The notes below the pieces were generated by a model. That model was not told the origin of the DNA. It worked only from the letters and a program-made list of their open reading frames with translations, and made no database searches. Of a stretch of 8,426 nucleotides of DNA, positions 1 to 5,688 are shown one piece after another. The first letter of the stretch is position 1; each line of letters opens with the position of its first letter. The DNA is from an uncultured Clostridium sp. (lineage in GTDB: Bacteria > Bacillota_A > Clostridia > TANB77 > CAG-508): assembly GCA_946491915.1 (NCBI GenBank), contig CAMLYR010000062.1, forward strand, positions 1-8,426, in the 5' to 3' direction. The position numbers were made by a program, and so were the translations under genes.

Positions 1-179
1 CTTTCTTTTGCACTTCTTTTTTTATAATTTTCAAATTCTGCTAAAATTCTTTTATATCTATCATCTAGTTCATCATATTCTGACTTTGGTACAATTTCTT
101 GCTCTTTTTTTGCTTTTTTATTTTCTACTTTTTCTTCTTTTTTTACGTCATTTTCTAACTCTTCTTTTTTCTCTGCCAT
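1..179 (-). CDS. grpE: GrpE, DnaK nucleotide exchange factor (N-terminal part, cut by the window edge)
   Basis: Reading the minus strand from an ATG at 179 gives 59 codons open to the window edge. The product starts MAEKKEELENDV, continues with a Lys/Glu-rich, probably disordered stretch, and reaches YKRILAEFENYKKRSAKER, which matches the start of the long GrpE dimerisation helix (typical form RLxADFxNYRKR). GrpE is the cytoplasmic nucleotide exchange factor that releases ADP from the DnaK chaperone. The start lies 23 nt downstream of the hrcA stop, in the same direction, behind a modest purine-rich site (AAAGGTAGGG). This is the standard hrcA-grpE-dnaK-dnaJ order, so it should be transcribed from the CIRCE-flanked promoter near 1363-1391. 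Only about the first third of a usual GrpE is visible, so intactness cannot be judged. Confidence 0.88.
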   Translation of the reverse strand, partial: MAEKKEELENDVKKEEKVENKKAKKEQEIVPKSEYDELDDRYKRILAEFENYKKRSAKE

Positions 180-202
180 TCTTTACCCTACCTTTCTCAA
201 AT

Positions 203-1207
203 TTATTCTATTTCTTTTAACTTTTTATTAATATATTTCATAACAGAAATTACTTTTGAATAATCCATTCTTTTAGGTCCAATAATACCAATTGTTCCTA
301 AATCTTTTCCATTGACTTTATGTTTAAAAGTAACAACACTAAAATCTTTTAATTCTTCTTTCTGATTTTCCTCTCCTATATATACATGAATATCATCTGC
401 AATTCCTGAATCTAACATATCTGTTACTAATTCTTTTGTATCTAGTATATTAACAAAGTTTTTAGCAACTTCTAAGCTATTAAATTCTGGTAAATCAAAT
501 GACTTATTAGCGCCTTCTAAATATACATTTTCTTCTTCTAATACTTTTTTAATCTGCTCAATAATTGGCTTAATCACATTGACACTATATGTCATTTCAT
601 CATACAAATAATCTTCTAAAGGTCTATCAATTGTCTCAATTGGCTGTCCTTTTAATTTCTTATTAAACATATAATTAATGGTTTCTACTTGTTTTTCTGT
701 CACATCTTCATCAAATTTGATAATGGTTTCTTTTACCAATCCGCTATCTGTTAAGATAACTGCCATCATCATTCTAGAACCTAATAATACAAACTTGATT
801 TCTTCTATAATCTGACTGTTTGCTTTTGGTCCTATGGACACGGTTGTATAATGTGTTACTTCTGATATCGTATTTGCTGCAATTTTTGTTAAATCTTCAA
901 TTTCATTTACCTTTGTTTCTAATTTGTCACTAATATATTTGATTTCCTCAAGACTAATATCATCATCTTTTAACAATTCATCCACATAATACCTGTATCC
1001 CTTTTCAGAAGGTACTCTACCACTTGATGTATGGGTTTTATCCAAATAACCTGCCTTTTCCAAATCTGCCATTTCATTTCGAATGGTTGCACTACTATAA
1101 TCTAAGCCATGATTTGTTGTTAACGCATTTGAACTGACTGGTTCTGCTGTATTAATATATTCTTCTACAATTGCTTGTAGCACTTTCTTTTTTCTATCAT
1201 CTAACAA
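203..1207 (-). CDS. hrcA: HrcA, heat-inducible transcription repressor (CIRCE-binding)
   Basis: HrcA is a cytoplasmic DNA-binding repressor that holds class I heat-shock genes off by binding CIRCE and depends on GroEL for activity. The predicted 334-residue product is close to the usual 340. Residues about 1-75 form the winged-helix domain and carry the family signature SSATIRNEMADLEKAGYL followed by THTSSGRVPSEKGYRYYVD. The remainder matches the GAF-like and C-terminal dimerisation region, ending with a GTIGIIGPKRMDYSKVI block typical of the family. I place the start at a TTG (1205-1207) because AGAGGTG at 1214-1220 lies 6 nt upstream and the product then begins MLDDRKKKVLQ, like known HrcA proteins. 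An upstream GTG at 1216 would add three residues but falls inside that ribosome site. The gene heads the operon with grpE next, and two CIRCE sites lie upstream, so it should repress itself. Confidence 0.96.
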   Translation of the reverse strand: MLDDRKKKVLQAIVEEYINTAEPVSSNALTTNHGLDYSSATIRNEMADLEKAGYLDKTHTSSGRVPSEKGYRYYVDELLKDDDISLEEIKYISDKLETKVNEIEDLTKIAANTISEVTHYTTVSIGPKANSQIIEEIKFVLLGSRMMMAVILTDSGLVKETIIKFDEDVTEKQVETINYMFNKKLKGQPIETIDRPLEDYLYDEMTYSVNVIKPIIEQIKKVLEEENVYLEGANKSFDLPEFNSLEVAKNFVNILDTKELVTDMLDSGIADDIHVYIGEENQKEELKDFSVVTFKHKVNGKDLGTIGIIGPKRMDYSKVISVMKYINKKLKEIE

Positions 1208-1213
1208 TTTTCT

Positions 1214-1220
1214 CACCTCT
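1214..1220 (-). promoter_or_regulatory. Ribosome binding site of hrcA (decides a TTG start)
   Basis: On the minus strand AGAGGTG is followed after 6 nt by TTG. The in-frame GTG at 1216 is part of this purine-rich site and has no Shine-Dalgarno of its own, so TTG at 1207 is the better start. Confidence 0.65.
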
Positions 1221-1327
1221 TTAGTTTTAATTGTTAGTAATTATTATGTCGTAAAAACCAATTTTTCTTATGCCAAACGATATATTGCTATACAGAAAAA
1301 TTATTATTTTACTTTTTATTCTTTGTT

Positions 1328-1354
1328 TTAGCACTCTTATTGTTTGTTTGCTAA
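1328..1354. promoter_or_regulatory. CIRCE operator, copy 1 (HrcA binding site)
   Basis: The arms are TTAGCACTC and GTTTGCTAA separated by exactly 9 bases. The CIRCE consensus is TTAGCACTC-N9-GAGTGCTAA, so the left arm is perfect and the right arm has two mismatches. It lies just downstream of the -10 of the hrcA promoter in the direction of transcription, where bound HrcA would block initiation or early elongation. Confidence 0.9.
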
Positions 1355-1362
1355 CTTCATAT

Positions 1363-1391
1363 ATATTATACCCGATTTTAGCACTTGTCAA
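1363..1391 (-). promoter_or_regulatory. Sigma-A-like promoter of the hrcA-grpE operon
   Basis: On the minus strand there is a perfect -35 TTGACA at 1391-1386 and a -10 region reading TATAATAT. TATAAT at 1370-1365 gives a 15-bp spacer and the overlapping TAATAT at 1368-1363 gives the ideal 17 bp. The -35 sits inside CIRCE copy 2, and copy 1 lies about 8 bp past the -10. The start of transcription would be near 1356, giving an AT-rich leader of about 150 nt before hrcA in which I see no riboswitch or other recognisable element. Confidence 0.82.
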
Positions 1392-1404
1392 TACTTTCTG
1401 CTAA
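1378..1404. promoter_or_regulatory. CIRCE operator, copy 2 (degenerate, overlaps the -35)
   Basis: The arms are TTAGCACTT and TTCTGCTAA with exactly 9 bases between them. Against the CIRCE consensus there is one mismatch in one arm and three in the other; the TTAGCA and TGCTAA cores and the N9 spacing are intact. It begins exactly 50 bp after copy 1 begins and covers the TTGACA -35 of the hrcA promoter. Confidence 0.75.
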
Positions 1405-1431
1405 AATATTTTGTGAATTTTGTGTGAACGA

Positions 1432-1469
1432 AAAATATGATGTGTTTTTTATTCTACACATCATATTTT
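1432..1469 (-). terminator. Hairpin terminator downstream of the exchanger-like gene
   Basis: A perfect 14-bp stem, AAAATATGATGTGT pairing with ACACATCATATTTT, encloses a 10-nt loop. In the minus direction the stem ends in a run of T. It lies 62 nt past the stop of the minus-strand membrane-protein gene and upstream of the hrcA promoter, so it would insulate the heat-shock operon from read-through. The stem is AT-rich (four G/C pairs), which makes it a weaker terminator than the one after purA. Confidence 0.65.
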
Positions 1470-1531
1470 AGCCATATATTTTTTGCTGTTTTCATTAACT
1501 TTATACTATTTTTGTGTCGCATTTAACTCTC

Positions 1532-2383
1532 TTAAATTACTATTATATATATGACTATACCAATTGCCTGTATAATAAATAAATTTAGCATATTAGATGT
1601 CAATAGATTATTTGTTGCCTCAATGACTCCTAATAATTTCTTATCTTCTTCCTTTTTATAATGTTTTTGTGCTTCAAAAAAAGTAACCAATTCAGGAATA
1701 CTGGTTATCAATCCTAATAAAATACCCAAAATCCATTCTGCAATTCCAAAACTTTCTGATAAGCTTTCCAATACATTTCCCAATACATCTCCTATAAAAT
1801 ATAGTAAGATACCTGCTATGAAAATATATCCTATATATATAAATGATTGTTTATTCTTATTGTTTTCTTTTTCTTCTTCATTTTCTTCAATTTTCATTTC
1901 TTCAAATTGCTTCTCTACATTAATTAAGTATCTTTCATGCATTTTTTTGGAAATCCAGTAAAAAATAACATACATCACAACTAATATACCTGCTATTACT
2001 ATATTTAATGTATTTTCTAACTTTAATAAGATGATGGGAAAAATAATCGTTAAAATTACCAACACATTTTGAATGATAATTCCTTCGTTTTTTATTTCTT
2101 TATTATTCTTATTTATTATTAATGAAATTGTATATTGAATAAAATTAATCACATTAGAGCTAATAATATTATATAAACTGGTTCCCATTAATCCTCTAAA
2201 ACTAGATACAGTTACAGTTAGTAATTCAGGAATCGAAGTGGCCATACCTGCGATATTTCCTATTGTCCTTGGTTTTAGTTTTAAGTTTTCTGCTAACTTT
2301 CGTAAAGCTTTTACTAGTATATATTTTGATATCACGACAATTAATATAGCATATATAAAAAATTTTATCATTTCAAAAATCAT
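1532..2383 (-). CDS. Sodium/calcium-exchanger-like integral membrane protein (CaCA superfamily)
   Basis: The 283-residue product is highly hydrophobic, with about nine predicted membrane segments in two halves. A charged cytoplasmic-type linker (about residues 158-179, rich in Glu, Lys and Asn) joins them. Each half has a copy of the exchanger alpha-repeat: GMATSIPELL at 46-55 with SSNVIN at 75-80, and GLITSIPELV at 224-233 with TSNMLN at 262-267. The paired TSIPEL and SN motifs are the ion-binding signature of the Na+/Ca2+ and cation/proton exchanger superfamily, where the Glu of each repeat (here E53 and E231) binds the cation. Substrate and coupling ion cannot be told from sequence. I chose ATG at 2383 because AAGAGGT lies 6 nt upstream; an ATG at 2416 would add 11 polar residues and lacks a ribosome site. 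It appears to be a single-gene unit, divergent from the DUF1653-serS-purA unit. Confidence 0.82.
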   Translation of the reverse strand: MIFEMIKFFIYAILIVVISKYILVKALRKLAENLKLKPRTIGNIAGMATSIPELLTVTVSSFRGLMGTSLYNIISSNVINFIQYTISLIINKNNKEIKNEGIIIQNVLVILTIIFPIILLKLENTLNIVIAGILVVMYVIFYWISKKMHERYLINVEKQFEEMKIEENEEEKENNKNKQSFIYIGYIFIAGILLYFIGDVLGNVLESLSESFGIAEWILGILLGLITSIPELVTFFEAQKHYKKEEDKKLLGVIEATNNLLTSNMLNLFIIQAIGIVIYIIVI

Positions 2384-2389
2384 TTTTAT

Positions 2390-2396
2390 ACCTCTT
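2390..2396 (-). promoter_or_regulatory. Ribosome binding site of the exchanger-like gene (decides the start)
   Basis: AAGAGGT on the minus strand lies 6 nt before ATG 2383. The longer reading frame from ATG 2416 would run across this site and has no purine-rich site in front of it. Confidence 0.65.
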
Positions 2397-2439
2397 TCTA
2401 TTTCGGCTTTTGCCATAGTTTAATCATACACATATTTAT

Positions 2440-2468
2440 ATTATAAAAAATACTGGGTAGAGATTAAA
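2440..2468 (-). promoter_or_regulatory. Possible promoter of the exchanger-like gene
   Basis: A perfect -10 TATAAT at 2445-2440 (minus strand) is preceded, 17 bp away, by a weak -35 TTTAAT. It would give a leader of about 50 nt. The -10 is convincing, the -35 is not, and in such AT-rich DNA TATAAT is common. Confidence 0.4.
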
Positions 2469-2501
2469 CGACGATTATATTGGTTATTTTGCCCAATTTT
2501 A

Positions 2502-2530
2502 TTGCCATTTATGAAAAAATATTATATAAT
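2502..2530 (+). promoter_or_regulatory. Sigma-A-like promoter of the DUF1653-serS-purA unit
   Basis: TTGCCA at 2502-2507 and TATAAT at 2525-2530 are separated by exactly 17 bp, one mismatch from the full consensus. The ribosome site AAAGGAG follows at 2544-2550, so the leader is very short (about 20-25 nt). That leaves no room for a riboswitch or T-box ahead of the first gene. Confidence 0.75.
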
Positions 2531-2543
2531 GACTTCGTATTGT

Positions 2544-2550
2544 AAAGGAG
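2544..2550 (+). promoter_or_regulatory. Ribosome binding site of the DUF1653 gene (decides the start)
   Basis: AAAGGAG is 9 nt from ATG 2560 but only 3 nt from the in-frame GTG at 2554, so the ATG is the better start. Confidence 0.7.
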
Positions 2551-2559
2551 CGTGTGTTT

Positions 2560-2823
2560 ATGAAAGAAGTAAAAATTGGACAAGTTTATCGTCACTTTAA
2601 AGGAAACTATTACTTTGTTGAAAATGTGGCATATAACTCGGAAACCAAAGAGAGAATGGTGGTATATAAACCTTTATACCCTAGAGACGATGGCCGCTCC
2701 TTATGGGTTAGACCTGAGAAAATGTTTTTAGAAGAAATTCCAGAAAGACCAGACAATATCACTGGTCAAAAAACAAGATTTGCGTTAGCAACAGATTTAG
2801 AAAAAGATTATACTAAGAAATAA
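2560..2823 (+). CDS. DUF1653 family protein
   Basis: This small protein of 87 residues has no membrane segment or signal peptide. Residues about 6-60 match the DUF1653 domain. The pattern is GQVYRHFKGNYYFVENVAYN, then a Glu-Thr-Lys turn, VVYKPLYPRDDG, and a closing VRPEKMFLEEI; the family usually reads GxYRHFKGxxYxVxxxAxHSET...VVYxxLY...WVRPxxMFxE. The compact, aromatic-rich beta-type fold is often found in Firmicutes, but I know of no established biochemical role and assign none. The C-terminal 25 residues are charged and probably flexible. It is the first gene of the unit, 87 nt ahead of serS. The duplicated hairpin repeat lies in that gap, so its transcript probably continues into serS unless the hairpins attenuate it. 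Confidence 0.85.
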   Translation: MKEVKIGQVYRHFKGNYYFVENVAYNSETKERMVVYKPLYPRDDGRSLWVRPEKMFLEEIPERPDNITGQKTRFALATDLEKDYTKK

Positions 2824-2824
2824 A

Positions 2825-2889
2825 ATGTCGCATAGACAAACGATCTCAATGAGACAATGTCGCATAGACAAACGAACTTAATGCGACAT
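2825..2889 (+). repeat. Tandem duplicated hairpin unit (32-bp period) between the DUF1653 gene and serS
   Basis: A 20-bp sequence, AATGTCGCATAGACAAACGA, occurs exactly at 2824-2843 and again at 2856-2875. Each unit is also a hairpin. In unit 2, ATGTCGCAT (2857-2865) pairs perfectly with ATGCGACAT (2881-2889) over a 15-nt loop. In unit 1, the same left arm (2825-2833) faces ATGAGACA with one mismatch. The left arm of unit 1 can also pair with the right arm of unit 2, so alternative folds are possible. The serS ribosome site starts 8 nt after the second hairpin. There is no T-run, so this does not look like a plain terminator. Confidence 0.8.
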
Positions 2890-2896
2890 AAGAAAA

Positions 2897-2903
2897 AAGG
2901 AGG
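2897..2903 (+). promoter_or_regulatory. Ribosome binding site of serS (decides the start)
   Basis: AAGGAGG is 7 nt before ATG 2911, ideal spacing. The reading frame is open upstream to an ATG at 2857, but those 18 codons lie inside the repeat and would encode residues foreign to SerRS. Confidence 0.85.
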
Positions 2904-2910
2904 ATTTTTT

Positions 2911-4203
2911 ATGATAGATATTAAATTTTTAAGAGAACATCCTGACATCGTAAAAGAAAATATCAAGAAAAAATTTCAAGACCATAAATTGGTTATGGTT
3001 GATGAAGTGATTGAATTGGATAAGAAAAATAGAGAGGCTCAACTTATTGGTGATAATTTAAGAGCTGAAAGAAAAAGCTTAAGCTCTCACATTGGAGAAT
3101 TGATGAAAGCTGGTAAAAAGGATGAGGCTGAAAAGATTAAAGCACAAGTCCAAGAAATCAATGCTAAACTTGAAGAAAATGAAAAACTAGAAAATGAATA
3201 TGCTGAAGAGATTAAAACTAGAATGATGAAAATACCAAACATTATGCATGAATCTGTTCCTATTGGAAAAGATGATTCTGAAAATGTAGAGGTTGAAAAA
3301 TTTGGAGAACCTATTGTTCCTGACTATGAAATTCCTTTTCATGGTGAAATATTAGAAAACTTAGGCGGTCTAGATTTAGATAGCGCTAGACGTGTTTCTG
3401 GTAATGGTTTTTATTATTTAATGGGTGATGTTGCAAGATTACATTCTGCTGTTTTAACTTATGCTAGAGATTTTATGATTAATAAAGGTTTTACCTATTG
3501 TATCCCACCTTTTATGATAAGAAGTGATGTTGTAACTGGTGTTATGAGTTTTGAAGAAATGGATGCTATGATGTATAAAATTGAAGGAGAAGATTTATAT
3601 TTAATTGGTACTTCTGAACATTCTATGATTGGTAAATTTAAAGATCAAATTTTAAGAAAAGAAGATATGCCATATACCATGACTTCATACTCTCCTTGTT
3701 TCAGAAAAGAAAAAGGTGCTCATGGAATAGAAGAACGTGGTGTATATAGAATTCACCAATTCGAAAAACAGGAAATGATTGTTGTTTGTGAACCTGAAGA
3801 TAGTTGGAATTGGTATGATAAAATGTGGTCATATACTGTTGAATTTTTTAGAAGTATGAATATTCCAGTAAGAACCTTAGAATGTTGTAGTGGAGATTTA
3901 GCTGATTTAAAAGCAAAATCTTGTGATGTCGAAGCATGGTCTCCTAGACAAAAGAAATATTTTGAAGTAGGAAGTTGTTCAAACTTAACAGATGCACAAG
4001 CAAGACGTTTAGGTATTCGTATTAAAGGTGAAAAAGGAAATTATTTTGCACATACTTTAAACAATACGGTTGTTGCCCCACCTCGTATGTTAATTGCGAT
4101 TATGGAAAACAACTATCAACCAGATGGTAGTGTCATTGTTCCAGAAGTATTAAGACCATATATGGGTGGACTAGAAAAAATTGAACCTAAAAAATCAAAG
4201 TAA
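2911..4203 (+). CDS. serS: Seryl-tRNA synthetase, with archaeal/eukaryotic-like catalytic motifs
   Basis: The enzyme charges tRNA-Ser (and tRNA-Sec where present) with serine in the cytoplasm. The 430 residues match the usual SerRS length. Residues 1-110 form the tRNA-binding coiled-coil arm, beginning MIDIKFLREHPDIVKENI. The class II core follows: motif 1 ends near the IPP at 198-200, the serine-sensing TSE is at 234-236, motif 2 is at 264-288 (FRKEKGAHGIEERGVYRIHQ), and motif 3 at about 382-400 has Arg392 in NNTVVAPPRMLIAIMEN. Typical bacterial SerRS has FRSEAGxxGRDTRG and NGSGLAVGR at these places. The NxT...A..R motif 3 and a downstream EPEDSW...Y...FF segment resemble archaeal and eukaryotic SerRS as I remember them. 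All catalytic residues I can check are present. The gene is 15 nt ahead of purA and no T-box leader is visible. Confidence 0.96.
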   Translation: MIDIKFLREHPDIVKENIKKKFQDHKLVMVDEVIELDKKNREAQLIGDNLRAERKSLSSHIGELMKAGKKDEAEKIKAQVQEINAKLEENEKLENEYAEEIKTRMMKIPNIMHESVPIGKDDSENVEVEKFGEPIVPDYEIPFHGEILENLGGLDLDSARRVSGNGFYYLMGDVARLHSAVLTYARDFMINKGFTYCIPPFMIRSDVVTGVMSFEEMDAMMYKIEGEDLYLIGTSEHSMIGKFKDQILRKEDMPYTMTSYSPCFRKEKGAHGIEERGVYRIHQFEKQEMIVVCEPEDSWNWYDKMWSYTVEFFRSMNIPVRTLECCSGDLADLKAKSCDVEAWSPRQKKYFEVGSCSNLTDAQARRLGIRIKGEKGNYFAHTLNNTVVAPPRMLIAIMENNYQPDGSVIVPEVLRPYMGGLEKIEPKKSK

Positions 4204-4218
4204 AAGGAGAAGAAGAAA

Positions 4219-5568
4219 ATGAATAAAAATGTAACAATAATAGTTGGCGCTAAATGGGGCGATGAAGGAAAAGGAAAAATAGCTGCAATAGAAGCACAAA
4301 ATGCAAAGTTAGTTATTAGAGCAACTGGTGGAAGTAATGCTGGACATACTGTCATTTATAAAGGACAAAAATTACCATTACACTTAGTACCAGGAGGAAT
4401 TGCTTATCCTCAAACTACTTGTATTATTGGACCTGGCGTTGTTCTTGATTCAGAAGTATTATTTGAAGAAATTGCATTTTTAAAGAAATGTGGTATTCCA
4501 GATATTGAATCAAGATTAAAAATTAGTGGACGTACACATGTCACACTTCCTTATCATAAAGAATTAGACGGTTTATATGAATCTTTAAAAAACAAACCTG
4601 TTGGAACAACCAAAAGAGGAATTGGTCCAACTTATGCAGACAAGAGTAATCGTATTGGTATTAGAATGTATGACCTACTTCTTCCAGAAGATGAATTAAC
4701 TCATAAAATTGAAGAAGCTACAAAAGTTCATAACCAAGTTTTTAAAGCAAATAATATGGAAGATTGTATTGTAGATAGCAAAAAATTAGGAAAACAATAT
4801 CATGAATATGGAGAAAAATTAAAAAATTATATTACAGATATTGAGCCTATCATCTTCAATAGTATTAAACATAATGAAAAAATCGTTGTAGAAGGTGCTC
4901 AAGCTTTCCGTTTAGACTTAGACCATGGAGATTACCCAATGGTTACAAGCTCTCACCCAGTTGTTTCAGGAACACTTTGTGGAGCAGCTTTACCAGCACA
5001 AGCTTTAAATGTGGTTATTGGTGTTGATAAAGCATATAACAGTAGAGTTGGTAATGGCCCATTCCCTACTGAATTACCAGCTTCAATTGATGAAAATGGA
5101 AATGTTATAAAAGATGCCACTCCTTTAGAAGGAGATATTGTTCGTGACACAGGACATGAATATGGCACAACAACAGGTCGTCCTCGTAGATGTGGATGGA
5201 TGGATTGCCCTATTCTTTGCTCTGCTAAATATACATCTGGTATTGATTATTTATGTTTAAATCATTTAGATACTTTAGGAGAAATTGGTAAAAAATTAGG
5301 ATATGTTAAAGTTTGTACAAGTTACATGTATAAAGGTGAAAAAATCCATCATTATCCTGATGATATCATGGTAACAGGTGAAATTCCTCAACCTATTTAT
5401 GAAACTTTAGAAGGTGGTTGGACAATTGATTCTTCTTGTAAAAAATATGAAGACCTTCCAGAGCTTGCAAGAAAATTTGTTGAAATTGTAGAAAAGGCTT
5501 CTGGTATTCCTGTTAAATATATAGGAACTGGTCCTGCTAGTGATGATTTAATTGTAAGAGATATTTAA
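4219..5568 (+). CDS. purA: Adenylosuccinate synthetase, sequence-divergent form
   Basis: This cytoplasmic enzyme joins IMP and aspartate using GTP, the first step from IMP to AMP. The 449 residues are slightly longer than the usual 425-430. The P-loop WGDEGKGK is at 13-20 with the catalytic Asp15, and GGSNAGHT with the catalytic His43 follows. TTKRGIGPTYADK (130-142), GAQ at 226-228, VTSS at 242-245, RVGNGPFPTEL (276-286) and TGRPRRCGWMD (319-329) are all family landmarks. Divergent points are GAQAFRLDLDHG where most PurA have GAQGTLLDIDHG, IAAIEAQNAK after the P-loop where VDxLA is usual, SHPVVSGTLCGAALPAQ in place of the Thr/Gly-rich N-T-x-x-G-G segment, and about 14 extra residues near 287-306. 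Ribosome site AAAGGAG overlaps the end of serS, so the two are co-translated. I see no other purine genes beside it. Confidence 0.95.
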   Translation: MNKNVTIIVGAKWGDEGKGKIAAIEAQNAKLVIRATGGSNAGHTVIYKGQKLPLHLVPGGIAYPQTTCIIGPGVVLDSEVLFEEIAFLKKCGIPDIESRLKISGRTHVTLPYHKELDGLYESLKNKPVGTTKRGIGPTYADKSNRIGIRMYDLLLPEDELTHKIEEATKVHNQVFKANNMEDCIVDSKKLGKQYHEYGEKLKNYITDIEPIIFNSIKHNEKIVVEGAQAFRLDLDHGDYPMVTSSHPVVSGTLCGAALPAQALNVVIGVDKAYNSRVGNGPFPTELPASIDENGNVIKDATPLEGDIVRDTGHEYGTTTGRPRRCGWMDCPILCSAKYTSGIDYLCLNHLDTLGEIGKKLGYVKVCTSYMYKGEKIHHYPDDIMVTGEIPQPIYETLEGGWTIDSSCKKYEDLPELARKFVEIVEKASGIPVKYIGTGPASDDLIVRDI

Positions 5569-5580
5569 TCATATGGAAAA

Positions 5581-5628
5581 GAGCATTATGAAGTTGTTCA
5601 GTAGACATTTCATTATGCTCTCTTTTCT
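5581..5628 (+). terminator. Intrinsic terminator of the serS-purA unit
   Basis: GAGCATTATGAA (5581-5592) pairs with TTCATTATGCTC (5609-5620), 12 positions with one T-T mismatch, around a 16-nt loop. An A-run precedes it and TCTTTTCTTA follows, the classic shape. It begins 12 nt after the purA stop. Confidence 0.85.
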
Positions 5629-5630
5629 TA

Positions 5631-5687
5631 TTGTATAGGAAAAATCGACTTTTATCTTGACCACATATAAGATTTTTCCGTATACAA
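5631..5687. repeat. Long imperfect hairpin after the purA terminator
   Basis: TTGTATAGGAAAAATC (5631-5646) pairs with GATTTTTCCGTATACAA (5671-5687): 16 base pairs with a single bulged C. Inside, a short TTAT/ATAA stem may extend it. It begins only 2 nt after the purA terminator T-run. The side away from purA lacks a T-run, so a second terminator is possible but not obvious. Confidence 0.75.
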
Positions 5688-5688
5688 C

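Noticed and set aside
8..220. Plus-strand Phe/Leu-rich open frame at the left edge
   Set aside because: It is the antisense shadow of the Lys/Glu-rich GrpE N-terminus.
1217..1327. Riboswitch or small RNA in the hrcA leader
   Set aside because: The stretch is AT-rich low-complexity sequence with no stable stem or known motif that I can recognise.
2479..2497. Small ATTGG/CCAAT hairpin between the divergent promoters as an operator
   Set aside because: Five base pairs around a nine-base loop is expected by chance in this composition.
2824..2889. CRISPR array
   Set aside because: There are only two units with no spacer between them; the unit is a tandem hairpin duplication and no cas gene is near.
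2824..2910. T-box riboswitch ahead of serS
   Set aside because: The gap is only 87 nt, and I see no AGGGTGG T-box core, specifier loop or terminator/antiterminator pair.
2857..2910. N-terminal extension of SerRS (18 extra residues)
   Set aside because: It lies inside the repeat, has no ribosome site and is not SerRS-like; ATG 2911 with AAGGAGG is far better.
4219..5568. PurZ, the phage/archaeal-type 2-aminoadenylosuccinate synthetase
   Set aside because: The catalytic Asp15 and His43 and the usual GRPRRCGW block are intact, no phage or Z-genome partner genes are present, and the setting is housekeeping. Divergence alone does not support PurZ.
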